Below, in pieces: positions 18,651-27,509 of a DNA stretch of 64,000 bases. This DNA is from Stutzerimonas stutzeri (GTDB lineage Bacteria > Pseudomonadota > Gammaproteobacteria > Pseudomonadales > Pseudomonadaceae): the NCBI RefSeq assembly GCF_024448715.1, contig NZ_JAMOHZ010000003.1, forward strand, positions 186,001 to 250,000. Reading direction: 5' to 3'. Each line of letters opens with the position of its first letter. Within the stretch, counting starts at the first letter, position 1. The notes under the pieces are model-generated. The model was not told the origin of the DNA. It worked only from the letters and a program-made list of their open reading frames with translations, and did not search any database. The position numbers and the translations under genes were made by a program.

Positions 18651-19835
18651 TCAACGCACCGCCTCAAACAACCCCGAGGCGCCCATGCCGCCGCCAACGC
18701 ACATGGTCACCACGCCGTAACGCAGATTGCGGCGCTGCAACTCACGGATGAGGTGGCCGGCGGTGCGCGAGCCGGTCATGCCGAACGGGTGGCCGATGGA
18801 AATCGAACCGCCGTTGACATTGAATTTCTCGTTGTCGATTTCCAGCGTGTCGCGGCAATAAAGACACTGCGAGGCGAAGGCCTCGTTGAGTTCCCACAGG
18901 TCGATGTCGCTGACCTGTAATCCCTTGGCCTTGAGCAGACGCGGCACCGAGAACACCGGGCCGATGCCCATTTCTTCCGGCTCGCAACCGGCCACGGTGA
19001 AGCCACGGAAGAAGGCGCGCGGCTTGAGGCCCAGTTCGATGGCCTTGTCCAGGCTCATCACCAGCGTCATGGAGGCGCCGTCGGAAAGTTGCGAGGCGTT
19101 GCCAGCGGTCACCGAACCGTCGTCAGCAAACACCGGCTTGAGGCCCGAAAGGCTTTCCAGAGTTGTGTCGGGACGGTTGCAATCGTCACGGTCGACCACG
19201 CCCTCGTGCTCGGTGCGCTCGCCGGTGGCCTTGTCTTCGGTGAAGTAACGGACGTTCATCGGCACAATTTCGTCCTGGAACAGCCCTTCGGCCTGCGCGC
19301 GCGCGGTGCGCTGCTGGCTCTGCAGCGAGTAGATGTCCTGCTGCTCGCGGGTCACGTTGTAGCGACGCGCGACCATTTCGGCGGTCTGGCCCATGCTGTG
19401 ATATAGGCCTGGTACCCGCTCTTGCAAAACAGGATTGAACAGATTGTCTGTGTTCTTGCTCTTGGCCGTCAGGGTGATGGATTCAACCCCACCGGCGACG
19501 ATGACATCACTGCAGCCGGAGGCGATCTGATTCGCCGCAATAGCGATCGCTTGCAGGCCGGACGAGCAGAAGCGATTGAGCGTCATGCCCGCGCACTGAA
19601 TACCGAGATTCGACAGCACCGCCACGTTGCGGCCGATGTTGTAACCCTGCGCACCTTCGTTGGAGCCGGCCCCGACGATGCAATCCTCGACCAACCGGGG
19701 ATCCAGATCGTTGCGCGACAGCAGCGCGTTGACGCAATGGGCCGCCATGTCATCAGGGCGGGTCATGTTGAACTTGCCGCGGAAGGACTTGGCCAGGCCG
19801 GTCCGTACGCTGTCGACGATCACTACTTCACGCAT
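18651..19835 (-). CDS. Acetyl-CoA C-acyltransferase (thiolase)
   Basis: A 394-residue type II thiolase. The acylated cysteine lies in NRFCSSGLQAIA near residue 88; the C-terminal catalytic block has VNGGSISIGHPFGMTGSR and the second cysteine in MCVGGGMGAS. It cleaves 3-ketoacyl-CoA with CoA or condenses acetyl-CoA units. GAGGT precedes the ATG. It stands alone and is not next to a fadB-type gene, so it may belong to a side pathway rather than the main beta-oxidation complex. It is convergent with fumC. Confidence 0.92.
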   Translation of the reverse strand: MREVVIVDSVRTGLAKSFRGKFNMTRPDDMAAHCVNALLSRNDLDPRLVEDCIVGAGSNEGAQGYNIGRNVAVLSNLGIQCAGMTLNRFCSSGLQAIAIAANQIASGCSDVIVAGGVESITLTAKSKNTDNLFNPVLQERVPGLYHSMGQTAEMVARRYNVTREQQDIYSLQSQQRTARAQAEGLFQDEIVPMNVRYFTEDKATGERTEHEGVVDRDDCNRPDTTLESLSGLKPVFADDGSVTAGNASQLSDGASMTLVMSLDKAIELGLKPRAFFRGFTVAGCEPEEMGIGPVFSVPRLLKAKGLQVSDIDLWELNEAFASQCLYCRDTLEIDNEKFNVNGGSISIGHPFGMTGSRTAGHLIRELQRRNLRYGVVTMCVGGGMGASGLFEAVR

Positions 19836-20182
19836 GGCATACCTCGAATTGTTGGGCAGACCGCAACGCCACCGCGCTCGCTACTCAGCGATCTGCCTGT
19901 TGGTGATGGCCTGAGCATAGTTCCAGCTATTCGCCAAAGGCGACGACCATTCAGCGGGGATATGGTCAACCATCGCTCCGTCATTTTTCTCCGATGGCAG
20001 CCGCCAGCGCATCGTTGAGGGCGCAAGCGTTTGTCGTTGGCCTCAACCAACGCCCAAGGGGCGATCTTGGTGCTGGTCCGGTCGACCATGCTAAACCTAG
20101 CAGGCATGCTGATGGACAAAGCTTGCCCGCGGCAGGTTTCGCGCGGCTGTTAGAATCGCGACTTTTCGTTCGGATGCGCACG
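19836..20182. other. Non-coding gap between thiolase and mnmC
   Basis: A 347-base spacer between divergent genes, so it should hold the promoters of both. No REP, strong hairpin or convincing small gene was recognised. An open frame covers 19823-20119 on the minus strand, but it is arginine-rich and has no ribosome site. Confidence 0.5.
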
Positions 20183-22156
20183 ATGCCCGCCCACTCCACC
20201 ACCGGTTTCCAGCATGCCGAGCTTGAATGGGACGCGAACGGTCAGCCGCAATCGCGTCAGTACGGTGACGTGTACTTTTCCCGCACCTCGGGCATTGCAG
20301 AAACCCATCACGTCTTCCTGCAACCGAACGCACTTTCCGAGCGCTTCACGGCTCTGGCGGCGGGAGCGCGATTGGTCATCGGCGAGACGGGATTCGGCAC
20401 CGGGTTGAATTTTCTCTGCGCCTGGCAGCTGTTCGAACGTACCGCGCCGCCAGACGCCGCACTGCATTTCGTCAGCGTCGAAAAGCATCCGCTGAAGCGC
20501 GAAGATCTGCAGCGCGCTCTAGCGCTATGGCCCGAACTGCAAGACCAGGCACAGCAGTTGCTCAAGCAGTACGTCGCGGTAAATCCTGGCTTCCAGCAAT
20601 TTCGTTTCGGACGCGTGGTGCTGACGCTACTCGTAGGCGATGCACTCGACTGTCTTAGCAGCCTGGACGCGCAAATCGATGCCTGGTTCCTAGATGGCTT
20701 CGCCCCGGCGAAGAACCCGGAGATGTGGCAACCGGAGCTATTCGCTCAACTGGCGCGGCTGTCCGCACTCGCAGCGACGCTGGCCACTTTCAGCAGCGCC
20801 GGAGACGTGCGCCGCGGGCTTAAGGAGGTCGGGTTCGTCGTCAAGCGTATCCCCGGCTTCGGCCATAAATGGGAAAGTCTGCAAGGACGATTTGCCGGCG
20901 AACCGATTCAATCTGCCAAGCCTTGGTATGCCCGTCCCACCTTCAAGCCGGCGCAGCGCAAGGCTCTAGTGATTGGCGCCGGCCTCGCCGGCTGCGCCAG
21001 TGCCGCGAGTCTGGCGGCGCGCGGCTGGCACGTAACGGTGCTGGAGCGGCACGGCGATGTTGCCCAAGAGGCTTCCGGAAATGCCCAGGGCGTGCTTTAT
21101 CTGAAACTATCGGCGCACGGCACGGCGCTTTCGCAACTGGTGATCAGCGGCTTCGGTTATACCCGCCGACTGCTGAGCAACCTGCAACAAGGTCGCGACT
21201 GGGACGCCTGCGGCGTACTGCAAATTGCATTTGACTACAAAGAGGCCGCGCGCCAGGAAGAGGTAGCCAGTGCCTTTCCTCCCAGTTTGCTGCATACGGT
21301 GGATCGCACTCAGGCCGAGCAGTTGGCTGGTGTCGCCCTGGCCGAAGGAGGCCTGTTCTACCCCGACGCCGGCTGGGTGCATCCGCCGGCGCTGTGCCGG
21401 TGGATGGTTGAGCATCCCGGCATAGAACTGATTCGGCACAAACAGACCGTCGAGTTGCGCCGCGATGGTGACAACTGGCTGGCATTGGATGGCGACGAGG
21501 TTCTGGGCGAAGCGCCCGTGGTGATTCTGGCAGGCGCAGCGGATGCTTCGCGCTTCAGTCAAAGCGCCTGGCTGCCACTCAAACGCATTCGCGGCCAGAT
21601 CACGGGGCTTTCTGCTACCGAACAAAGCGCCGCGTTGCGCACCGTAGTGTGCGCCAAGGGCTATGTCGCGCCGGCGCGCGACGGCCTGCATACGCTTGGC
21701 GCGAGCTTTAATTTTGCCACTAACGACCCGGCGCCTAGCGAAGCAGAACACCGCTCCAACTTAGACATGCTCGAGGAAATTTCGGCTGATCTGTATCAAC
21801 GCTTGCGAGCCGATACGCGACCGACTGACGACCTGCACGGCCGCGTCGCCTTCCGCTGCACCAGCCCGGACTATCTACCGATCGTCGGACCGCTGGCCGA
21901 AGCCGCACAATTTGCCAGGGATTACGCGGCGTTGGGCAAAGACGCGCGTCAAGTGCCCGACACGCCCTGCCCTTGGCTCGATGGGCTTTACGTCAATACA
22001 GCTCATGGCTCGCGCGGTGTGATTACCACGCCGCTTGCCGGCGAGCTGCTGGCCGCCTGGCTCGACGGCGAACCGCTGCCGCTGCCGCGGGCTATCGCCG
22101 AGGCCTGCCACCCGAATCGATTCCTGCTGCGCAAGGTCATCCGCCGAACCAATTGA
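20183..22156 (+). CDS. mnmC: Bifunctional tRNA 5-methylaminomethyl-2-thiouridine synthesis protein
   Basis: A 657-residue fusion of two enzymes for the wobble uridine mnm5s2U. The N-terminal domain (about 1-250) is the methyltransferase MnmC2, with IGETGFGTGLNFL as the SAM site. The C-terminal domain (about 265-650) is the FAD oxidase MnmC1, with ALVIGAGLAGCASAASLAARGWHVTVLE-type dinucleotide fold and a final NTAHGSRGVITTPLAGELLA. The start at 20183 matches the family start; an ATG at 20174 adds three residues. Length is normal for Pseudomonas. Confidence 0.94.
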   Translation: MPAHSTTGFQHAELEWDANGQPQSRQYGDVYFSRTSGIAETHHVFLQPNALSERFTALAAGARLVIGETGFGTGLNFLCAWQLFERTAPPDAALHFVSVEKHPLKREDLQRALALWPELQDQAQQLLKQYVAVNPGFQQFRFGRVVLTLLVGDALDCLSSLDAQIDAWFLDGFAPAKNPEMWQPELFAQLARLSALAATLATFSSAGDVRRGLKEVGFVVKRIPGFGHKWESLQGRFAGEPIQSAKPWYARPTFKPAQRKALVIGAGLAGCASAASLAARGWHVTVLERHGDVAQEASGNAQGVLYLKLSAHGTALSQLVISGFGYTRRLLSNLQQGRDWDACGVLQIAFDYKEAARQEEVASAFPPSLLHTVDRTQAEQLAGVALAEGGLFYPDAGWVHPPALCRWMVEHPGIELIRHKQTVELRRDGDNWLALDGDEVLGEAPVVILAGAADASRFSQSAWLPLKRIRGQITGLSATEQSAALRTVVCAKGYVAPARDGLHTLGASFNFATNDPAPSEAEHRSNLDMLEEISADLYQRLRADTRPTDDLHGRVAFRCTSPDYLPIVGPLAEAAQFARDYAALGKDARQVPDTPCPWLDGLYVNTAHGSRGVITTPLAGELLAAWLDGEPLPLPRAIAEACHPNRFLLRKVIRRTN

Positions 22157-22216
22157 GCCGACGTTACTGCCCACCACGAACCGCGGTCCGGGTGGGCAGC
22201 GACAGCTCGGCAAATA

Positions 22217-22456
22217 TCAGCCGCGGCGCAATGGATCATCCCAGAACGGGCGGTTCGATTCCGTTTCGATATCGGCTCGGCTCAGACCGATATCCTTGAG
22301 CATGCCGTCACTCAGCGAGGCAAGCTGCTGCCTCTGGCGATATAGGGCCTGCCAGCGACGTACCTGTTGCCAGGACGCGTGCAAAAGTGTGGCAAGCGAG
22401 ACGCCATCGGCGTAACGCAGGTGGCGAACTTTCAAAACCTCAGCATGGCTTTTCAT
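22217..22456 (-). CDS. DUF1127 family small protein
   Basis: A 79-residue protein with the C-terminal DUF1127 (YjiS-like) motif: WQALYRQRQQLASLSDGMLKDIGLSRADIETE. Such proteins are small and arginine-rich; some take part in stress or RNA and phosphate responses, but this one is uncharacterised. The ATG at 22456 has a perfect AAGGAGG eight bases upstream, so an in-frame GTG at 22465 is rejected. It is divergent from the LysR gene, the place of a likely target. Confidence 0.88.
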   Translation of the reverse strand: MKSHAEVLKVRHLRYADGVSLATLLHASWQQVRRWQALYRQRQQLASLSDGMLKDIGLSRADIETESNRPFWDDPLRRG

Positions 22457-22551
22457 CTGATGCACCTCCTTCTGGATGGCGCCAGTTTCCTGCTGAGTTT
22501 AAGATCAATCCAACGAATGTTTCTGATGGCATACATCTCGGAGATTGATCA

Positions 22552-23406
22552 ATGGCCAACTATCCTAGTATCGATGCCGAACTGCTGCGCAGCTTCGTTG
22601 CCATTGCCGATTACGGCGGTTTCACCCGCGCGGCCGATGCCGTCAATCGCACGCAGTCCGCGATCAGTATGCAGATGAAGCGTTTGGAAGAAGATGTGCT
22701 GCAGCGGGCCGTGTTCGAGCGTGACGGTCGTCAGGTTCGCCTCACGGCAGAGGGGCAAATACTGCTCGGATATGCGCGACGGATTCTCAAGCTGCACGGC
22801 GAAGTGCTCACCACGCTGCGCGAGCCGCATATGGTCGGCTCGGTGCGCATTGGCACGCCGGACGACTACGTGATGCGGTTTCTGCCCGGGATTCTTTCGC
22901 GCTTCGCCCAGGCCTATCCGCTGGTACAAGTGGAGGTGCACTGCGAGCCGTCCTACCAACTGCTCCAACGCCGCGATCTGGATTTGACCATCGTCACTCG
23001 TGAACCAGGCACGGAGATCGGCCAATTGCTGCGTCGTGAGCGCTTCGTCTGGGCCGAAGCTCCGGGTTTCAATACCCATGAGCAACGGCCGATGCCGCTG
23101 GCGATGTTCAATACCACCTGCTTTTGCCGAGCCTGGGCATGCAATGCTCTGGACGGCCTGGATATTTCTTATCGAGTTGCCTATACGAGCCCGAGCCTGT
23201 CGGCGCTGATGGCAGTGGTCAATGCGGGGCTGGCGGTGACCGCGCAACTGCAAAGCCTGGTGTCGTCGGATATGCGCCAATTGGGCGAAGCCGAGGGAAT
23301 GCCGGAGCTGCCGCTGAGCAGCATCGTCCTGCTACGCAGCGAACATAACCAATCGCAGGTGAGCGAAACCCTGGCCGAGCATATCGTCGAAGGGTTTCGT
23401 ATCTAG
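22552..23406 (+). CDS. LysR-type transcriptional regulator
   Basis: A 284-residue LysR protein. The N-terminal HTH is ELLRSFVAIADYGGFTRAADAVNRTQSAISMQMKRLE-like, near residues 9-45, and the effector domain starts near 95 (GSVRIGTPDDYVMRFLPGIL). GGAG lies eight bases before the ATG. It shares an 86-base control region with the divergent DUF1127 gene, as I recall for several Pseudomonas pairs. The inducer and other targets are unknown. Confidence 0.92.
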   Translation: MANYPSIDAELLRSFVAIADYGGFTRAADAVNRTQSAISMQMKRLEEDVLQRAVFERDGRQVRLTAEGQILLGYARRILKLHGEVLTTLREPHMVGSVRIGTPDDYVMRFLPGILSRFAQAYPLVQVEVHCEPSYQLLQRRDLDLTIVTREPGTEIGQLLRRERFVWAEAPGFNTHEQRPMPLAMFNTTCFCRAWACNALDGLDISYRVAYTSPSLSALMAVVNAGLAVTAQLQSLVSSDMRQLGEAEGMPELPLSSIVLLRSEHNQSQVSETLAEHIVEGFRI

Positions 23407-23417
23407 GCCTAGTGCGA

Positions 23418-23597
23418 TGGGCTGAGGCTCACCCTATTTGGCTGCGGCATCACCTGTAGGGTGGGCCGGGCGGCGCTCCGCTTTAGCCCACCACGCCGGC
23501 TGTCATTTGCCGGACTGATCGTTGCGGCTTGGTGGGCTGAAGCCCACCCTACGAACTGAAGCCCACCCTACCCTGAGCGCCGCCCGGCCCACCCTAG
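23418..23597. repeat. REP array (GGTGGGCTGAAGCCCACC family)
   Basis: The largest array of this family here: about five whole or partial palindromes in 180 bases after the LysR stop, with variants such as gatgggctgaggctcaccc and repeated gaagcccaccctac. The gap continues to 23791. Confidence 0.8.
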
Positions 23598-23664
23598 GAG
23601 CGATCTGGTTTGACCTGAGCGCGCTTGTCTGTTTTGGTGTAAAGCCCGACTGACACCGCAGGAC

Positions 23665-23687
23665 GCGATCCGCGCGGCGCGGATCGC
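23665..23687. promoter_or_regulatory. Perfect palindrome before the NAGGN genes
   Basis: GCGATCCGCG and CGCGGATCGC form a perfect ten-base inverted repeat around a CGG centre, 105 bases before the first NAGGN gene. It may be an operator, or a small transcript hairpin; no poly-T follows it on either strand. Confidence 0.4.
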
Positions 23688-23791
23688 ACCGGCGAGCAGC
23701 GCTCCAGAGCGGCGCACGCTGGTCCGAAAACCTGAACTTCGCAATCCGCGCGTCAGTCACACTCCCCAACGGCAATACCGGTAAGGATCTT

Positions 23792-25564
23792 ATGTGTGGC
23801 ATAGCTGGAGAACTTCGTTTCGATAACCGTCCCGCTGATTTAGCGGCGATTGAACGCATCACCCAACACCTCACCGCCCGCGGTCCCGATGCGAGCGGGT
23901 TCCATAGCGCCGGCCCAATGGCCATGGGGCATCGGCGGCTGAAAATCATGGATCTTTGCGAGGCCTCCGGCCAACCAATGATCGATTCGGCGCTGGGCCT
24001 TTCGATGGTCTTCAACGGCGCCATCTACAACTACCCCGAACTGCGCGCCGAGCTCGAGGCGCTGGGCTACAGCTTCTTCTCAGGTGGCGACACCGAAGTT
24101 TTGCTCAAGGGTTTTCATGCCTGGGGGGAAGCTCTGCTGCCCCGGCTGAATGGCATGTTCGCCTTCGTCATCTGGCAGCGCGACGTGCAGGAGCTATTCA
24201 TTGCGCGTGATCGCCTGGGTATCAAGCCGCTGTATCTGTCGCGAAACGGCGAGCGCCTGCGCTTCGCCTCGACATTGCCCGCACTGCTCAAGGGCGGCGA
24301 TATTGCTGGCGTGCTGAACCCCGTGGCGCTCAATCACTACATGAGCTTCCATGCCGTGGTGCCAGCACCGGACACATTGATCGCTGGCATTGAAAAATTG
24401 CCGCCGGGCACCTTCATGCGCGTCGACGCCAATGGTAAGGCCAGCCAACACCGCTGGTGGACACTGAAGTTCGGCGCTTCAGAAGAAGAACAGCAGTACA
24501 GCTTCGAGGACTGGCAGGAACGTACCTTGACGACGTTGCGCGAGTCCGTGGCGCTTCGTCAGCGGGCAGCGGTCGACGTCGGCGTGCTGCTATCGGGCGG
24601 CGTCGATTCCAGCCTGCTGGTCGGCCTGCTGCGTGAAGCCGGGGCGGCGGATAATCTGCTGACCTTCTCAATTGGCTTCGAGGATGCCGGGGGTGAACGC
24701 GGTGACGAGTTCAAATATTCCGACCTGATCGCCGAGCATTACCAGACGCGCCACCACCAGCTGCGCATTCAAGAGAAGGAAATTCTCGAGCAGTTGCCGG
24801 CCGCATTCCGCGCCATGAGCGAGCCGATGGTCAGCCATGACTGTATTGCTTTCTACCTGCTGTCCCGCGAAGTTTCGAAGCACTGCAAAGTGGTGCAGAG
24901 CGGTCAGGGTGCCGACGAGCTGTTCGCCGGCTATCACTGGTATCCGCAGGTCGACGGTGCCGAGGATCCGGTCGCGGCCTATCTAGCGGCGTTCCGCGAT
25001 CGCAGCTATGAGGAATACACCGAGACCATGCAGCAGCAGTGGGCCAAGGGTGATTTCTCCGGCGACTTCGTTCGCCAGCACTTCGCCCAACCGGGGGCCG
25101 ACGCGTCGGTCGACAAAGCCCTGCGGATCGATAGCACGGTGATGTTGGTGGATGACCCGGTCAAGCGCGTCGACAACATGACCATGGCCTGGGGCCTGGA
25201 AGCGCGGGTGCCGTTCCTCGACCACAACGTGGCTGAGCTCTCTGCGCGCATTCCGGCCAAGTACAAACTGCCCGACGGTGGCAAGTACGTGCTCAAGGAA
25301 GCGGCACGCAAGGTAATACCCGCGGAAGTGATCGATCGGCCGAAAGGGTACTTCCCGGTGCCGGGGCTCAAACATTTGCAGGGCGACACCCTGAATTGGG
25401 TACGCGAACTGCTGACAGACCCGAGCCAGGATCGTGGTTTGTACAACCCAGCGATGCTCGACAAGCTGCTCAACGATCCAGAGGGTCAGCTGACGCCGTT
25501 GCGCGGCTCGAAACTGTGGCAGTTGGCGGCAGTCAACCTATGGTTGAGCGAACAAGGCCTATAA
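23792..25564 (+). CDS. N-acetylglutaminylglutamine amidotransferase
   Basis: A 590-residue asparagine-synthetase-like enzyme. The mature N-terminal nucleophile is Cys2 (MCGIAGELRF) in a class II glutaminase domain (about 2-190). The synthetase domain carries the ATP-binding SGGVDSSLLVGLL near residue 267. It should amidate the C-terminal glutamine of the dipeptide osmolyte N-acetylglutaminylglutamine amide (NAGGN). AAGGAT precedes the ATG. The next two genes are the synthetase and the M42 peptidase of the same set, which separates it from a true asparagine synthetase. Made in response to salt in pseudomonads and rhizobia. Confidence 0.92.
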   Translation: MCGIAGELRFDNRPADLAAIERITQHLTARGPDASGFHSAGPMAMGHRRLKIMDLCEASGQPMIDSALGLSMVFNGAIYNYPELRAELEALGYSFFSGGDTEVLLKGFHAWGEALLPRLNGMFAFVIWQRDVQELFIARDRLGIKPLYLSRNGERLRFASTLPALLKGGDIAGVLNPVALNHYMSFHAVVPAPDTLIAGIEKLPPGTFMRVDANGKASQHRWWTLKFGASEEEQQYSFEDWQERTLTTLRESVALRQRAAVDVGVLLSGGVDSSLLVGLLREAGAADNLLTFSIGFEDAGGERGDEFKYSDLIAEHYQTRHHQLRIQEKEILEQLPAAFRAMSEPMVSHDCIAFYLLSREVSKHCKVVQSGQGADELFAGYHWYPQVDGAEDPVAAYLAAFRDRSYEEYTETMQQQWAKGDFSGDFVRQHFAQPGADASVDKALRIDSTVMLVDDPVKRVDNMTMAWGLEARVPFLDHNVAELSARIPAKYKLPDGGKYVLKEAARKVIPAEVIDRPKGYFPVPGLKHLQGDTLNWVRELLTDPSQDRGLYNPAMLDKLLNDPEGQLTPLRGSKLWQLAAVNLWLSEQGL

Positions 25565-25646
25565 GAACCTGATGGCGCGGTTCCGTGCGCAGGCTGGCAT
25601 TCCGCCTGCCATCCGCCGCGCCATGAAAAGCCCCAAGGAAAGCACC

Positions 25647-27389
25647 ATGCAGAAGTCCCAAGCTTACGGACAGCGATTGTTGCGCGGCCAGACACCGACT
25701 TACGAACGGCTGCAGGCGCGCCTCGCCGAGGACGGGCAGGAAGAGTCCCGAGGTCCGGTAACGCTGCATTGTGGGTGGGGCCGGATTCTGGTCGGCCACA
25801 CCTATTCTGATCCAGCCGATCTGGCCGCCGACCTGCTCGACGAGCAGGCTGGTGAGCGCGATATCGCCCTTTATGTCGCCGCCCCTCACCAAGTGCTTGC
25901 GTATGCACCGCAACAGCTATTTCTCGATCCGTCCGATACCTTGCGTATCTGGTTCACCGACTACCGTCCGGCGCACCGCAGCTTTCGCGGCTTCGGCATT
26001 CGCCGAGCGCAGAGCGAGGCGGACTGGAAAGCGATCAATTGCCTGTACCAGTCACGCGGCATGTTACCGGTCAATCCGGAGCTGTGCACACCACGCGATG
26101 AAGGCGGGCCGGTCTACTGGCTGGCCGAGGATGACGACGCGGGACAGATCATCGGCAGCGTCATGGGCGTCAACCATCACAAGGCTTTCAACGATCCCGA
26201 GAACGGCTCCAGCTTATGGTGTCTGGCGGTGGCACCGAGCTGTACCCGCCCCGGTGTCGGCGAAGCGCTGGTCCGCCATTTGATCGAGCAGTACATGGGT
26301 CGTGGTCTGGCCTATCTCGACTTGTCGGTACTGCACGACAACAAGCAGGCCAAGGCGCTCTACGCCAAGCTCGGTTTCCGCGATCTACAAACGTTCACGG
26401 TCAAGCGAAAGAACACCATCAACCAGTCGCTGTTTCTCGGCCCAGGCCCGGAAGCGGAACTGAATCCCTACGCCAAAATCATCGTCGACGAGGCTCGGCG
26501 ACGCGGCATCGAGATCACTATCGACGATGCCGAGGCCGGTCTGTTCACGCTTACCCAAGGCGGTCGCCGTGTGCGCTGCCGTGAGTCGTTGTCGGATTTG
26601 ACTTCGGCCGTAAGCATGACCCTGTGCCAGGATAAATGCCTGACCCACCGCACCCTTGCGCGCGCCGGCCTCAAGCTACCCGCCCAGCAACTGGCGGGAC
26701 CCGCCGAAGATAACGAGGCGTTTCTTGCGAAGCATGGCAGCGTGGTGGTCAAACCGGTCGATGGCGAACAGGGCCATGGCGTATCGGTGGATTTGCGTAG
26801 CATCGAAGACGTCGAACAGGCCATTACCCGCGCACGGCAGTTCGACCAGCGTGTCTTGATCGAAAGCTACCATCCCGGGCTCGATCTGCGCATCGTGGTG
26901 ATCGGCTATGAAGTCGTCGCCGCTGCTATCCGTCGCCCGGCTGAAGTCGCCGGTGACGGCAATCACAGCATTCGCCAATTGATCGAAACCCAAAGCCGTC
27001 GGCGCCAGGCCGCCACTAGCGGCGAGAGCCGAATTCCGATGGATGAAGAAACCCAGCGCTGCATCGAAGATGCCGGCTTCGATTACGACAGTATTCTGCC
27101 GCGCGGCCAGCATCTGGCGGTTAGACGTACCGCTAATCTGCATACCGGCGGGACGCTCGATGACGTGACCGATCAATTGCATCCGGAGCTGATCGACGCG
27201 GCCGTCCGCGCAGCCCGTGCGCTGGATATTCCGGTGGTCGGGCTGGACCTTCTTGTGCCTGCGGCAGACCAGCCGGAGTACGTGTTCATCGAGGCTAACG
27301 AGCGCGTCGGCCTCGCCAACCATCATCCGCAACCCACCGCGGAGCGCTTCATCGACCTGCTGTTCCCGCTAAGCCATAACACCAATTAG
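25647..27389 (+). CDS. ngg: N-acetylglutaminylglutamine synthetase (GNAT plus ATP-grasp)
   Basis: A 580-residue two-domain enzyme. The N-terminal half holds a GNAT acetyltransferase (about residues 110-265; LWCLAVAPSCTRPGVGEALVRHLIEQY and YLDLSVLHDNKQAKALYAKLGF). The C-terminal half is an ATP-grasp ligase (about 325-575; VVVKPVDGEQGHGVSVDL and VVGLDLLVPA, ending with FIEANERVGLANH). Together they would acetylate one glutamine and join it to a second. The ATG at 25647 has AAGGA seven bases before it; ATG 25623 is less likely. It follows the amidotransferase by about 80 bases and is probably in the same operon. Confidence 0.92.
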   Translation: MQKSQAYGQRLLRGQTPTYERLQARLAEDGQEESRGPVTLHCGWGRILVGHTYSDPADLAADLLDEQAGERDIALYVAAPHQVLAYAPQQLFLDPSDTLRIWFTDYRPAHRSFRGFGIRRAQSEADWKAINCLYQSRGMLPVNPELCTPRDEGGPVYWLAEDDDAGQIIGSVMGVNHHKAFNDPENGSSLWCLAVAPSCTRPGVGEALVRHLIEQYMGRGLAYLDLSVLHDNKQAKALYAKLGFRDLQTFTVKRKNTINQSLFLGPGPEAELNPYAKIIVDEARRRGIEITIDDAEAGLFTLTQGGRRVRCRESLSDLTSAVSMTLCQDKCLTHRTLARAGLKLPAQQLAGPAEDNEAFLAKHGSVVVKPVDGEQGHGVSVDLRSIEDVEQAITRARQFDQRVLIESYHPGLDLRIVVIGYEVVAAAIRRPAEVAGDGNHSIRQLIETQSRRRQAATSGESRIPMDEETQRCIEDAGFDYDSILPRGQHLAVRRTANLHTGGTLDDVTDQLHPELIDAAVRAARALDIPVVGLDLLVPAADQPEYVFIEANERVGLANHHPQPTAERFIDLLFPLSHNTN

Positions 27390-27509
27390 GCAGAACGCAT
27401 CACGGAGGCGGCCCTGCGTCGCCTCATGTTGCGCCAGCCCGCTTGCGGCATCACAGCTCGCATTCATTGAACGCACGGCGGCAGCCATCACCTGTCCCAA
27501 GGAGTGACC

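Noticed and set aside
19823-20119. Minus-strand open frame in the thiolase/mnmC gap
   Set aside because: Arginine-rich, no ribosome site, overlaps the thiolase start; no family recognised.
23792-25564. Naming this gene asparagine synthetase (asnB)
   Set aside because: The next genes are the NAGGN synthetase and M42 peptidase, so the amidotransferase of that cluster is the better call.
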